The notes below the pieces were generated by a model. It made no database searches. It was not told the origin of the DNA and saw nothing but the letters and a program-made list of their open reading frames with translations. Shown piece after piece: positions 27,251-35,461 of a stretch of 64,000 nt of DNA. Both the position numbers and the translations under genes were made by a program. Numbering within the stretch: the first letter of the stretch is position 1; each line of letters starts with the position of its first letter. Source of the DNA: Phycisphaerales bacterium (GTDB lineage Bacteria; Planctomycetota; Phycisphaerae; Phycisphaerales; SM1A02); assembly GCA_029246705.1 (NCBI GenBank), contig JAQWMQ010000029.1, positions 1 through 64,000 of the forward strand, given 5' to 3'.

Positions 27251-28732
27251 TCACACCCGGCGAGGCTGGGCAATCAGGGGAAGCAGATCCTCGTTCTGCC
27301 ACGAGAGTGGGATCTCCACCGAGAAGGTCGCCCCGTTGCCGGGCTCGGAAACCAGGGAGACGGTGGCGCCCAGCAGCGCCGCCAGTTCACGGCAGATCGC
27401 AAGACCGAGTCCCGTCCCCGAGTGCTCGCGGGTGTGACTGGCATCAACCTGCCTGAACTTCTCGAAGACCGCGTCCTGCATGTCGTAGGGAATGCCGGGC
27501 CCCTCGTCGGTCACGCCGATTCGGACACCGGGCTGACCATCCTGGCGACTCACTCGATGCACGGATATCAGGACCGAACCATTGTTGGGAGAGAAACGAA
27601 TCGCGTTGGAGAGAAAGTTGTAAAGGATCTGCTGCAGTTTCCCCGGATCGGTCTCAACGGCAGGGATGCCGTCCGGGACACGAACCTGCAGATCGATGAT
27701 CTTGTTCTCGGCCTGCGGCCGCATGATCGCACGAAGACCTTCGAGCAGATCGGCGATGCTGCAGGGTTCGAGCGTCACTTCGACTCGTCCTGCCTCGATC
27801 TTCGCCATCTGCAGCAGTTCGTTGATCATGTCGAGAAGGCTGCGACCGCTGGAGACGATGTTGTGGAGATACCTCAACTGTTTCTCGTCGGGGTCGCCGT
27901 TCTCGGCCGCCATCTCCTCGAGCAGTTCGGCGAATCCGATGATCGAGTTCAAGGGGGTCTTCAATTCATGACTGATGTTGGCCAGGAACTCGCTCTTCAA
28001 GCGGTTTGATTCGAAGAGACCGATGTTTGCCTCGGCAAGTTCCGTCACCTTCAGGTCGAGGCTTTCGTTCATCGACGTCAGTCGTGATTGCGATCGGCCC
28101 AGTTCATCGAGCATTCGATTGAATGCCCTTGAAAGTTGCTCGAAGTCGTCACCGGTCTTGATCTGACTTCGTGCATCCAGGTCACCACGTTCGACGAGTT
28201 CGGTCGTTTCACGGAGGGCGCGCACCGGAGAGAAGATCAGTTTCGTGAGAATGAGATAGAAGACGAGGATCGCGATCAGGCCCGCGAAGATCCCTGCCGC
28301 GATGATGAAGATGCGGCTCGTGAGCAACTGACCTGCCCCGAACGCACCAGGTCGATCGACCAGGACCATGGCAACGACCTCGCCTTCGTTGCGCACTGCG
28401 CGCACGTAGAGGATTCGAGGGTCCCCACCCACGTCGGTCTGTTCGAACTGCTCGGACAATTCAGGATCGGATTCGAAGTTCTCCAGTGCGGTGCGCAGGA
28501 AGAGCTTCGAGGAAACCCTGGCCTCGGCGGGAGTGACGGTGCGCGTCGTGGAACTCGAATCCAATGAACCAAGCTGCGTGTCGGCAAGTTGTCGCACGAT
28601 TTCAAGCTGTGCATCCTCGACCAGTGAAACGGATCGAAACCACGGCACCGCAAGAACGCCGGCAAGCAAGACAACCACTGCCACCCCGAAGAGCAGCTGG
28701 CATTTGTTTGCAAGTGAGAGTCCTGAGGCCAT
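27251..28732 (-). CDS. membrane sensor histidine kinase
   Basis: 493 residues, ribosome site GAAGGA 8 nt upstream. Two transmembrane helices (about 11-31 and 139-163) bracket an extracytoplasmic sensor of about 105 residues. A HAMP domain follows (about 164-216), then a HisKA dimerisation domain with phospho-acceptor His in ISHELKTPLN near residue 255, and a HATPase domain with N-box NFLSNAIRFSPN, G1 DEGPGIP and G2 GTGLGLAICRELA (about 370-480). No response regulator is adjacent, so it is an orphan kinase. The C-terminal tail (about 480-493) is short. Confidence 0.93.
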   Translation of the reverse strand: MASGLSLANKCQLLFGVAVVVLLAGVLAVPWFRSVSLVEDAQLEIVRQLADTQLGSLDSSSTTRTVTPAEARVSSKLFLRTALENFESDPELSEQFEQTDVGGDPRILYVRAVRNEGEVVAMVLVDRPGAFGAGQLLTSRIFIIAAGIFAGLIAILVFYLILTKLIFSPVRALRETTELVERGDLDARSQIKTGDDFEQLSRAFNRMLDELGRSQSRLTSMNESLDLKVTELAEANIGLFESNRLKSEFLANISHELKTPLNSIIGFAELLEEMAAENGDPDEKQLRYLHNIVSSGRSLLDMINELLQMAKIEAGRVEVTLEPCSIADLLEGLRAIMRPQAENKIIDLQVRVPDGIPAVETDPGKLQQILYNFLSNAIRFSPNNGSVLISVHRVSRQDGQPGVRIGVTDEGPGIPYDMQDAVFEKFRQVDASHTREHSGTGLGLAICRELAALLGATVSLVSEPGNGATFSVEIPLSWQNEDLLPLIAQPRRV

Positions 28733-28825
28733 CAGGTGAGTCCTTCGAACATGCTAACTCCTCGACACAGAGGGCTGGAATTCTGAAAAAACACCCACTC
28801 TGACATCTCGTTGGCAAAAAGGAGG

Positions 28826-28927
28826 TTAGCGAGGAATCCGAACGCTGCGGGTCGGAATCGAGGCCGGGCTGAGCAAGTTGAGCTGGACAAACAGCCTCGG
28901 TACGACCGATATTATGGATGTCTTCAT
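28826..28927 (-). CDS. putative 33-residue peptide with strong ribosome site
   Basis: ATG 28927 is preceded by AGGAGG with 5-nt spacing on the minus strand, the best Shine-Dalgarno match in the window. The peptide starts MKTSIISVVPRLFVQLN and ends PASIPTRSVRIPR before TAA; it is basic and partly hydrophobic. A 12-bp hairpin lies immediately upstream of the ribosome site. The ORF ends 93 nt before the histidine kinase, suggesting a leader peptide or a stand-alone small protein. No family recognised. Confidence 0.45.
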   Translation of the reverse strand: MKTSIISVVPRLFVQLNLLSPASIPTRSVRIPR

Positions 28928-28938
28928 CTCTTCCTCCT

Positions 28939-28976
28939 AGGCCCTCGTCGGCTCCCGTCGACGAGGGCCTTTTTTC
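28939..28976 (+). terminator. intrinsic terminator without an assigned gene
   Basis: AGGCCCTCGTCG (28939-28950), an 8-nt loop, CGACGAGGGCCT (28959-28970), then a run of T ending at 28975. This is a textbook terminator for plus-strand transcription, but no plus-strand gene lies upstream. Read on the minus strand, the same hairpin immediately precedes the ribosome site of the 33-residue ORF. Confidence 0.8.
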
Positions 28977-29007
28977 ATCCCCCTCGCCTGGTGGGCCTGT
29001 CCTGGGT

Positions 29008-29013
29008 TAGGTT
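29008..29013 (+). promoter_or_regulatory. putative -10 element of the zinc-ribbon gene
   Basis: TAGGTT sits 6 nt upstream of ATG 29020 with no Shine-Dalgarno between. Initiation at the ATG itself (leaderless) would fit. No -35 match at the right distance. Confidence 0.35.
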
Positions 29014-29019
29014 GTCAGG

Positions 29020-29370
29020 ATGCGAAAAACAGATACTGATTCCGATAATGTCCAGATGAGCGACGTGCTCTGCGACTTTTGTCACCGTGAGTGGACCGAG
29101 GATGTCGCGATGGTCGAAGGCCACCAGGGCTCGTGCATCTGCGGCTCCTGCCTGCGCGTGGCCTGGGAAAGCGTGGTCGAGGGCAACCTTGACGACAGCA
29201 CCGAGGGCTGGAAGTGCACGATGTGTCTCGAGCACCGGGATGACCCCTGCTACAGATCACCCGCCTACGACGAGGCCTACGTGTGCCGGCGATGCATTCG
29301 CCTCTCGGCCCAGGCCTTGCGCAAGGATGACGGTGAATGGGACGCACCGGGGCCGAACCGCCCGGAGTGA
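29020..29370 (+). CDS. small cysteine-rich zinc-ribbon protein
   Basis: 116 residues with four CxxC-type pairs: CDFCH, CICGSC, CTMCLEH and CRRC. The first two and the last two could form two treble-clef or ribbon zinc sites. The first half resembles the ClpX-type zinc-binding domain only in spacing. It is acidic in the N-terminus (DTDSDNVQMSD) and has no transmembrane helix. A regulatory or RNA/protein-binding role is possible. It converges with trmB, with 9 nt between stops. Confidence 0.65.
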   Translation: MRKTDTDSDNVQMSDVLCDFCHREWTEDVAMVEGHQGSCICGSCLRVAWESVVEGNLDDSTEGWKCTMCLEHRDDPCYRSPAYDEAYVCRRCIRLSAQALRKDDGEWDAPGPNRPE

Positions 29371-29379
29371 TGTTCGACG

Positions 29380-30039
29380 TCAGGCTTCCTGGCGCAGCAG
29401 GGTCATGCCATGAAACGGCCGACCTTCGCGCGCGAACTTTCGTTCGAAGTTCGTCCCGACCATCTCATTGTCCCCTGCAGACTCTGGTGGCTGGAATGAC
29501 TGGCGGCCGAAGAGCCCCTGGTTTCGCTCTGCGTGTTCCTCGCACCAGGACCAGAGATCCTCATGATCGGTGACGATGCGCAGTTCACCACCGGGGCGGA
29601 GGATCCTGTGGATCTCCTTCAGGGATGCATCCTGCACGACCCGACGCTTGTGATGCCGCTTCTTGGGCCAGGGATCGGAGAAGTAGAGATGAACCACGTC
29701 GGCAATCGCGTCGGGACACCAGAAGCGAATGAACTCGGTCGCATCCCCATGCAGCATGCGGACGTTCCGAAGGTCGTTTCGACGAAGTCGATCGGCCGCG
29801 TAGCGGCAGAACTCACCGGCCCACTCGATTCCGAGGAAGTTGGTCGTGGGCTGGAGAACGCCCTGCTGCACGAGAAAGGTCCCCTTGCCGGAACCGATCT
29901 CGAGCTCGAAGGATCGAGATGGATCAGCGAACCACGTGCGTGGATCGAGCTTCCCCTCCTCGGGGGAAGGCAGGTCGCGGCTGGCGAATCCCCAGCCGTC
30001 GATATCCAATTCCTTGCCTCTGGAAAGACCGAAAGACAT
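29380..30039 (-). CDS. trmB: tRNA (guanine-N7-)-methyltransferase
   Basis: 219 residues. SAM-binding LEIGSGKGTFLV (motif I, about 46-57), LGIEWAGEFCRYAADRL, HGDATEF and the family's YFSDPWPKKRHHKRRVV catalytic segment identify TrmB, which makes m7G46 in tRNA variable loops. AGGAG lies 9 nt before the ATG. It is the last gene of a minus-strand run (hppA, rsfS, hydrolase, trmB) with gaps of 30-70 nt, consistent with partial co-transcription. Length is normal for the family (200-240). Confidence 0.95.
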   Translation of the reverse strand: MSFGLSRGKELDIDGWGFASRDLPSPEEGKLDPRTWFADPSRSFELEIGSGKGTFLVQQGVLQPTTNFLGIEWAGEFCRYAADRLRRNDLRNVRMLHGDATEFIRFWCPDAIADVVHLYFSDPWPKKRHHKRRVVQDASLKEIHRILRPGGELRIVTDHEDLWSWCEEHAERNQGLFGRQSFQPPESAGDNEMVGTNFERKFAREGRPFHGMTLLRQEA

Positions 30040-30069
30040 CGAGGATGACTCCTGGGCTCAAGGTGACGT

Positions 30070-31854
30070 TCAGGGTTCGGAACGCCCGGTGACTTCGAGG
30101 ATCCACGTCGAGATGTCCATCAGCACTTCCGGTTCCATGGTCGTCTCGATGCTGGAATACTCGGTGACGGCGCCGGTTTCGGACTTCTGGAAGAGATGAT
30201 TGAGTCCGTCATATTCGATGACCTTCACGGTCCCCCCACCGGTGGTGACGGCACGTTCGATCTCGGGAAGATTGATCTCGGAGATCACCTGGACATCGCG
30301 GGTTCCATTGATTGCCAGGACCGGGCAGCTCAACTGGGAGAGGAATTCCCGGGGATCGGTTCGAATGAAGGCGACCATCCAGGGGTTGAAGGGTTGAGGG
30401 TCCGCAGCCAACTTCGCCCGTCCATCGGTCATCATCTGGTTCGCCTGTTCATCACCAAGCTCGGAACGAGCACTGGCGATCTGGGCGTCGATGAGTGCGA
30501 GGTAGCCCGTACCGAGTTCTTCGACCGGTGCGTCGTTTCGAACCAGGTCCATCATCTCGGCATGGCGCACGATGATCTTCGCGATTTCCGCGGGGTCGGT
30601 GCCCTGCACCGTCATGATGCGTTCACTCTGCGACGTGAGAATCCGTCCCCCATCGACGCCCGGTCCAGCCATCAGGACGGCGAACGCAATGGCCTGATCC
30701 TCGACGATCGCCATCGGTGCCACCAGGCCACCCTCACTGTGACCGATCAGGCCGATCGCGGAATCATCGACGTCCTCACGATCCCGCAGCCAGCCGACTG
30801 CAGCTAGAGCATCCGTGGCGAAGTCCGAAGTCAGTGCGGTGGAGAATTCGCCCGTGGATTCACCGAACCCACGATCGTCGTAACGCAGGGTGGCGATGCC
30901 CTGTCGTGCCAGGTGATCCGCCAGAACCAGGAAAGGGCTGTGCCCCATGATCGATTCATCACGATCCTGGGGACCGCTTCCCGAGATCATCACCGCCACC
31001 GGGGGGTTTTCCACGCCATCGGGCAACAAAAGCGAGCCGGCGAGTACATGCCCGTCGGGATGATCGATGCGAGCTTCGATCTCCTTGTAGGGAAAAGGAG
31101 GCTTGGGGGTCTGTGGTCTGCGATCACGGTTGAACTCAGCGCCATCGACCGGCGTCAAGCTCACTTGCAGTGCAGCACCGGATTGCTTCATCAAGCCACT
31201 CAGTGACTTGTCTTCCTGGATCTCGAGTTCCATCGTGACCGGCGTCCCGAAGTTGGTCTCGATGAACCAGCCGTTCTCGAGCCTCCTTGCATCGGTTGGA
31301 TATCCCTCGACACCCTGCATGGGTATTCCGAGTCGAGCCGAAGCGGTATCGGCGTCGAAACCGAGCTGCAGGTGCAACTCCAGTTCATTGCCACCGGGCA
31401 GCTCGAGGTTTCCGATGTAGAAGTCATTGTTCTTCATCTGCTCGGGAGCCGACCAGGGCAGGAGCTTCAGGGGGAATCCCTGCAGGACGGTCTGACCATC
31501 CGCACCGAAGACATCCATGCGGCCCGAAATACCATCAGGAGCGGGTTCGAGGAGGAGCATCGCAGTGCGGCCACCCGCCGCGAGGCTGATGGTCGGTGCG
31601 CCCGGCTTTCCACCAAGATCCACCAGCTTCCCGAGAGCCAGGGCCGAAGGCATGGTCAGTCGGACCTGACCGGAACCCTGCGGTGGGAACTCGAGTGCGA
31701 TGAAGGAAGGCGCAACCGGCGTGTCTGCACTTCCTATCCAGTTGGTACCCGCAAGATCGACCACGGGAGCAGCCTGCGACTTCTCGTCCTGGAAATGGCC
31801 AGAGGATGAGAGAAGCAGTGAACCCAGCAGGGTGAAGGCGACTGATCCAAGCAT
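30070..31854 (-). CDS. exported alpha/beta-hydrolase
   Basis: 594 residues; AAGGAAGG 6 nt before ATG. A signal peptide (about 1-17) is followed by an N-terminal region (30-265) of repeated beta segments, likely two DUF-type lipocalin-like or beta-sandwich domains, and a C-terminal alpha/beta-hydrolase fold. The fold has VAVMISGSGPQDRDES (oxyanion region), the nucleophile elbow GHSEGG, acid NGTRDVQV and the catalytic His in YDGLNHLFQ. This is the layout of bacterial exported esterases/peptidases annotated as alpha/beta hydrolase with N-terminal extension. Substrate unknown. It lies between rsfS and trmB. Confidence 0.88.
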   Translation of the reverse strand: MLGSVAFTLLGSLLLSSSGHFQDEKSQAAPVVDLAGTNWIGSADTPVAPSFIALEFPPQGSGQVRLTMPSALALGKLVDLGGKPGAPTISLAAGGRTAMLLLEPAPDGISGRMDVFGADGQTVLQGFPLKLLPWSAPEQMKNNDFYIGNLELPGGNELELHLQLGFDADTASARLGIPMQGVEGYPTDARRLENGWFIETNFGTPVTMELEIQEDKSLSGLMKQSGAALQVSLTPVDGAEFNRDRRPQTPKPPFPYKEIEARIDHPDGHVLAGSLLLPDGVENPPVAVMISGSGPQDRDESIMGHSPFLVLADHLARQGIATLRYDDRGFGESTGEFSTALTSDFATDALAAVGWLRDREDVDDSAIGLIGHSEGGLVAPMAIVEDQAIAFAVLMAGPGVDGGRILTSQSERIMTVQGTDPAEIAKIIVRHAEMMDLVRNDAPVEELGTGYLALIDAQIASARSELGDEQANQMMTDGRAKLAADPQPFNPWMVAFIRTDPREFLSQLSCPVLAINGTRDVQVISEINLPEIERAVTTGGGTVKVIEYDGLNHLFQKSETGAVTEYSSIETTMEPEVLMDISTWILEVTGRSEP

Positions 31855-31893
31855 GAGGGACCTTCCTTTCGGGGTGAGTGCCCCTGGGGTCCG

Positions 31894-32310
31894 TCAGTCG
31901 GCAGCGGGTCGAGGGGTTGCGTGACCTTCCTGGTCGGCACGCTCCCATTCGACTCTGCGCGAGGTGCCCCAGAGCGATTCAATATCGTAGTAGAGCCGAT
32001 GCTCCGGTTCGAAGATGTGCGCGACCACATCGACGAAATCGACCACCAACCAGGTCGTTCCAGAATCGACACTCGACCTGAATGGAGCATTGTCCTGGCT
32101 CTTGCCCAGGTCCTCGAGTGCCTGTGCGGCTGATTTCATCTGCCGCTGGCTGGTTCCGGATCCGATCAGGACGTAGTCGCAGACCTGGCTGAGCCCGCGA
32201 ACATCAAGCAGCAGGACCTCGGAGCACTTGTCATCCTGCAGGGAACGAGCCAGCTCGATGGCGAAGGCCTGGACGACTTCGGGGTCTGATTGTGAACGGG
32301 ATCGAGCCAA
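31894..32310 (-). CDS. rsfS: ribosomal silencing factor
   Basis: 138 residues. The core LLLDVRGLSQVCDYVLIGSG, SQRQMKSAAQALED and WLVVDFVDVVAHIFEPEHRLYYDIESLWG is the RsfS/Iojap domain, which binds L14 and blocks subunit joining under starvation. The only in-frame start is TTG 32310; no ATG is available before the core. The tail (about 115-138) is hydrophilic and extends beyond the domain. A hairpin at 32327-32354 lies between it and hppA. Confidence 0.93.
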   Translation of the reverse strand: MARSRSQSDPEVVQAFAIELARSLQDDKCSEVLLLDVRGLSQVCDYVLIGSGTSQRQMKSAAQALEDLGKSQDNAPFRSSVDSGTTWLVVDFVDVVAHIFEPEHRLYYDIESLWGTSRRVEWERADQEGHATPRPAAD

Positions 32311-32326
32311 GGTGTCGGTCCAAATA

Positions 32327-32354
32327 CGAGGGGCGGTCTTTCAACCGCCCCTCG
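32327..32354 (-). terminator. hairpin between hppA and rsfS
   Basis: CGAGGGGCGGT (32327-32337), 6-nt loop, ACCGCCCCTCG (32344-32354), perfect 11-bp stem. On the minus strand it is followed by TATTTGG, a weak U-tract, so it probably reduces rather than stops read-through from hppA into rsfS. Confidence 0.6.
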
Positions 32355-32378
32355 CGAGTGTGACTTGGAAGCTGAAGG

Positions 32379-34979
32379 TCAGTTCAGCCCGAGTGCGGAG
32401 AGCACGAACGGGCTGGCCTTCACGGTCAGGCCGGCGAAGACCACCGACACGACACTGATGAGCTTGATGAGGATGTTGAGCGAGGGACCGGAGGTGTCCT
32501 TGAAGGGGTCACCGACCGTGTCACCGACCACGCCGGCCTTGTGGGCATCGGAGCCCTTGCCGCCGTGCTTGCCGGTCTCGATGTACTTCTTCGCGTTGTC
32601 CCAGGCACCACCCGCGTTCGCCATGAAGATGGCGACCGCGAAGCCGGAAACCAGGGCTCCAGCGAGCATGCCCATGACACCCGCGACGCCGAGGATGACC
32701 CCGACGGCGATCGGAATGGCCACGGCCATCAGCGAGGGAATGACCATCTCCCGGAGTGCGCCGTTGGTCGAGATGGCGACACAGGAAGCGTAATCGGGAT
32801 AGCTCTTGCCATCGACTTCGACCTCGAAGGGCCAGTTCAGGGGGTTGGACATCTCCTCGTCGGACATGCCGTTGGCCTTGAACCCACGCTTCATGATGTC
32901 GAACTGTCGTCGACATTCCTGCATCATGGCGAAGGCGGCGCGACCCACTGCGTTCATGGTCATGGCGCAGAAGACGAAGACCATCATCACGCCAAGAAAG
33001 AGACCACCGAGAACCCTGGGGTTCATGAGGGTCACGTTGTAGTAGGCGAGCACCTGGGGCAGGCCGGCTTCGGCGATCGAGACGATCTCGAAGTCGAGGT
33101 TCGCCTCACCCGGGCCGGCAAAGCCCTTGGCTTCGTAACTCTTGGAACTGGAGACCCAGCTGACCTTCGACCAGGCGTTCTTCTCGCCCAGTTCGTCGAG
33201 CAGGCGGCGGGTGCGAGCATCGACCACCAGGCCACCGACCATGGCTTTCTTGTCCTTGCCTGCGGCAAGAACGAAGAGACCGTCGCCGACGTAGCGTGCG
33301 TACTTCTGGCCTTCACCGGGATCGGACTCGTTCACGCTGGAGTAGAAGGCATCGGGATGCCCGCTGACCGCCATGGTGTCGAGGTTGGCCTTCACGGTGA
33401 TCGCGAAGGCGGCGAGGAGGGCCAGTGCGGTCAGGGCCGCGGAACCGATGGCGAAGCCCTTGCCGGTCGCTGCGGTGGTGTTACCGAGCGAATCGAGCAT
33501 GTCGGTCCGGTCTCGGACGAAAGCCGGCTGCTGGGTCATCTCGGCGTTGCCGCCGGCGTTATCCGCGATCGGGCCGTAGGCGTCGGTCGCGAGGGTGATG
33601 CCGAGGGTCGACAGCATGCCGACCGCGGCGATACCGACGCCGAAGACGCCGTAGAGGAAGTTCTCGCTGCCGTTACAGAAGCTGAAGGCGAGGAGAATCG
33701 CGACCACGGTGGTGAGCAGGGGAATCCAGGTGGAGCGCATGCCTTCGGCGACACCCGCGATGATCACGGTGGCAGGACCGGTTTCGGCCTGCTCGGCGAT
33801 CCGCTGGGTCGGGCCGTATTCGTAACTGGTGAACTTCTCGGTACCCCAGGCGATGACCAAGCCACCGATGAGTCCGACCGAGATCGCGATCAGCGGACGC
33901 CACCAGACGAGGCCGAGCTCCTCCTCGGAACCATCGAGCATGAAGTAGAGGAGCACCGCGCCAAGCCCGATGATCAGTATGGAGGACAGATAGACCCCGG
34001 CATGCAGGCTCTTGAGGAGCTGGGAGAAGCTCGCGCCTTCCTTCGCCTTGACGAAGAAGACCGCGATGATCGAGCAGATGATCCCGAGACCGGCGAGGGC
34101 CGGGGGCACCGCGACCAGCTTCAGCGACCAGATCGCCGCATTACCAGCATCATTGGTGCCTGCGAAGTGCCCGACACAGGCGGCGGCGGCCAGGGCCATC
34201 GCAGCGAGGATCGAACCGTAGTAGCTCTCGTAGAGGTCCGCGCCCATGCCGGCGACGTCACCGACGTTGTCACCGACGTTGTCGGCGATGGTGGCGGGGT
34301 TTCGGGCGTCATCCTCGGGGATGCCGGCTTCGACCTTGCCGACCAGGTCGGCGCCGACGTCAGCAGCCTTGGTGTAGATGCCGCCACCGACTCGAGCGAA
34401 GAGCGCCTGCAGCGAGGCACCCATCGCGAAGGTCATGGTGACGGTGGTGATGTCGACCAGCGAACCGATCTCGAAGACCTGGTAGAGAAGGAAGAACCAG
34501 ATCGAGACGTCGAGAAGCGCGAAACCGACCACGCTGAGTCCCATGACCGCGCCGGCGCGGAAGGCGACCTTGAGTCCGCTGTTGAGCGACTCCTTGGCGG
34601 CCGCGGTGGTTCGCGCCGAGGCGTTGGTGGCGGTCTTCATCCCGAACCAACCACACAAGCCCGAAAGCAGGCCGGCAATGGCCACGCCAAACGGGGTGAG
34701 GATGTCCTGCAGGCCACCGAAGGCCATCGCGACGAGCACGCCGCAGAGGACGAGGAAGACCACGATCACCACGTTGCGCTGGCGACTGAGGTAGGCATAG
34801 GCGCCTTCGCGCACTGCCTTGGCGATCCGAATCATCTCCGGATCACCCTCCGTGTTCTTCATGAGTCCGCCGTAAAACACGATGGCGAACACGAGCGCCA
34901 GGATTCCGCCGATAGGTGCAAGGAACCAGGCCGGTGCGACCGTGAACAGGTTCGGTGCTTCGAGCAGGTTGAGCATCAT
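32379..34979 (-). CDS. hppA: membrane-bound ion-pumping pyrophosphatase
   Basis: 866 residues, longer than the usual 660-770 of the family. Signature motifs are intact: DVGADLVGKVEAGIPEDD (about 208-226, PPi/Mg binding), NPATIADNVGDNVGD (about 228-243), and a GDNVGD/TDAYGPIADNAGG pair near 465. GNTTAATGKGF near 495 has Ala where K-independent enzymes have Lys, so this is predicted to be K+-stimulated; H+ or Na+ pumping cannot be decided. An insertion of about 100 residues (about 540-645), soluble and charged, splits two helices. The final helices and DTVGDPFKDTSGPSLN motif are conserved. Confidence 0.95.
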   Translation of the reverse strand: MMLNLLEAPNLFTVAPAWFLAPIGGILALVFAIVFYGGLMKNTEGDPEMIRIAKAVREGAYAYLSRQRNVVIVVFLVLCGVLVAMAFGGLQDILTPFGVAIAGLLSGLCGWFGMKTATNASARTTAAAKESLNSGLKVAFRAGAVMGLSVVGFALLDVSIWFFLLYQVFEIGSLVDITTVTMTFAMGASLQALFARVGGGIYTKAADVGADLVGKVEAGIPEDDARNPATIADNVGDNVGDVAGMGADLYESYYGSILAAMALAAAACVGHFAGTNDAGNAAIWSLKLVAVPPALAGLGIICSIIAVFFVKAKEGASFSQLLKSLHAGVYLSSILIIGLGAVLLYFMLDGSEEELGLVWWRPLIAISVGLIGGLVIAWGTEKFTSYEYGPTQRIAEQAETGPATVIIAGVAEGMRSTWIPLLTTVVAILLAFSFCNGSENFLYGVFGVGIAAVGMLSTLGITLATDAYGPIADNAGGNAEMTQQPAFVRDRTDMLDSLGNTTAATGKGFAIGSAALTALALLAAFAITVKANLDTMAVSGHPDAFYSSVNESDPGEGQKYARYVGDGLFVLAAGKDKKAMVGGLVVDARTRRLLDELGEKNAWSKVSWVSSSKSYEAKGFAGPGEANLDFEIVSIAEAGLPQVLAYYNVTLMNPRVLGGLFLGVMMVFVFCAMTMNAVGRAAFAMMQECRRQFDIMKRGFKANGMSDEEMSNPLNWPFEVEVDGKSYPDYASCVAISTNGALREMVIPSLMAVAIPIAVGVILGVAGVMGMLAGALVSGFAVAIFMANAGGAWDNAKKYIETGKHGGKGSDAHKAGVVGDTVGDPFKDTSGPSLNILIKLISVVSVVFAGLTVKASPFVLSALGLN

Positions 34980-35150
34980 CTGATCTGCTGCCTTCTCTGA
35001 TGTTGTCCAGAGATTGCCACGTCAAGAGTCAGGAGACGGGCAATCATGAAATTGAAGAAGAGACGTCACACGTGCCACTCGGGACACGAGGTAGAAAACA
35101 CAATTCGCCATTGTGGCGGTGTGGAATGAGTACTGGTCGGGGGGACGCGT

Positions 35151-35339
35151 CTAACGACCGACACGCGCTACGCGCGAGGCCGTCTTTCTTGCGTCACGCC
35201 GGCGGCGTTCCGAGGGCTTCTCGTAATACTGCCGCTTCTTGACTTCCTTGGTCAGGCCCTCTTTTTCACACAGCTTCTTGAAACGTCGAAGCATCTGTTC
35301 GACGCTCTCGCTGCCACGGGCCTTGATTCGAATCGCCAT
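35151..35339 (-). CDS. rpsU: 30S ribosomal protein bS21
   Basis: 62 residues, the usual size. Sequence MAIRIKARGSESVEQMLRRF then KLCEKEGLTKEVKKRQYYEKPSERRRR is the standard bS21 pattern, a basic, helical late-assembly subunit protein that contacts the anti-Shine-Dalgarno region. Ribosome site AAGGA is about 10 nt before the ATG. The promoter at 35375-35403 is well placed. It is divergent from the YacP-like gene. Confidence 0.95.
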   Translation of the reverse strand: MAIRIKARGSESVEQMLRRFKKLCEKEGLTKEVKKRQYYEKPSERRRRDARKTASRVARVGR

Positions 35340-35374
35340 CGGGTGCCAGTCCTTCTTGTGTGGGAAAGCGGGAC

Positions 35375-35403
35375 ATTACACGGGATCCCGAGGGGGAACG
35401 CAA
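35375..35403 (-). promoter_or_regulatory. sigma-70 promoter of rpsU
   Basis: On the minus strand TTGCGT (35403-35398), exactly 17 nt, TGTAAT (35380-35375; 5 of 6). The expected start near 35368 leaves a leader of about 29 nt with AAGGA before ATG 35339. Confidence 0.6.
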
Positions 35404-35446
35404 CCCTCTTTCCACCGCCAAAGGGCACCGATTTCCATCGGGCCGT

Positions 35447-35452
35447 TGTTAG
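35447..35452 (+). promoter_or_regulatory. putative -10 of the YacP-like gene
   Basis: TAGGAT lies 9 nt before the GTG start and no Shine-Dalgarno is present, consistent with a very short or absent leader. The -35 is not recognisable. Confidence 0.3.
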
Positions 35453-35461
35453 GATCGGCTC

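Larger units (their letters stand above)
28733..29019. other. intergenic region with hairpin and small ORF
   Basis: This 287-bp gap holds the 33-codon minus-strand ORF 28826-28927, a strong terminator-like hairpin 28939-28976, and the putative -10 of the zinc-ribbon gene (TAGGTT, 29008-29013). The plus strand between 28733 and 28938 has no ORF with a ribosome site, yet ends in an intrinsic terminator, so an unannotated plus-strand small RNA is possible. Confidence 0.45.

Noticed and set aside
28811-29059. 82-codon plus-strand ORF starting at TTG
   Set aside because: It crosses the strong terminator hairpin, runs out of frame into the zinc-ribbon gene, and has no ribosome site at a suitable distance.
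32541-35000. 819-codon plus-strand ORF
   Set aside because: It is an antisense shadow of hppA, rich in Asp/His/Gly/Glu residues with no hydrophobic or domain pattern.
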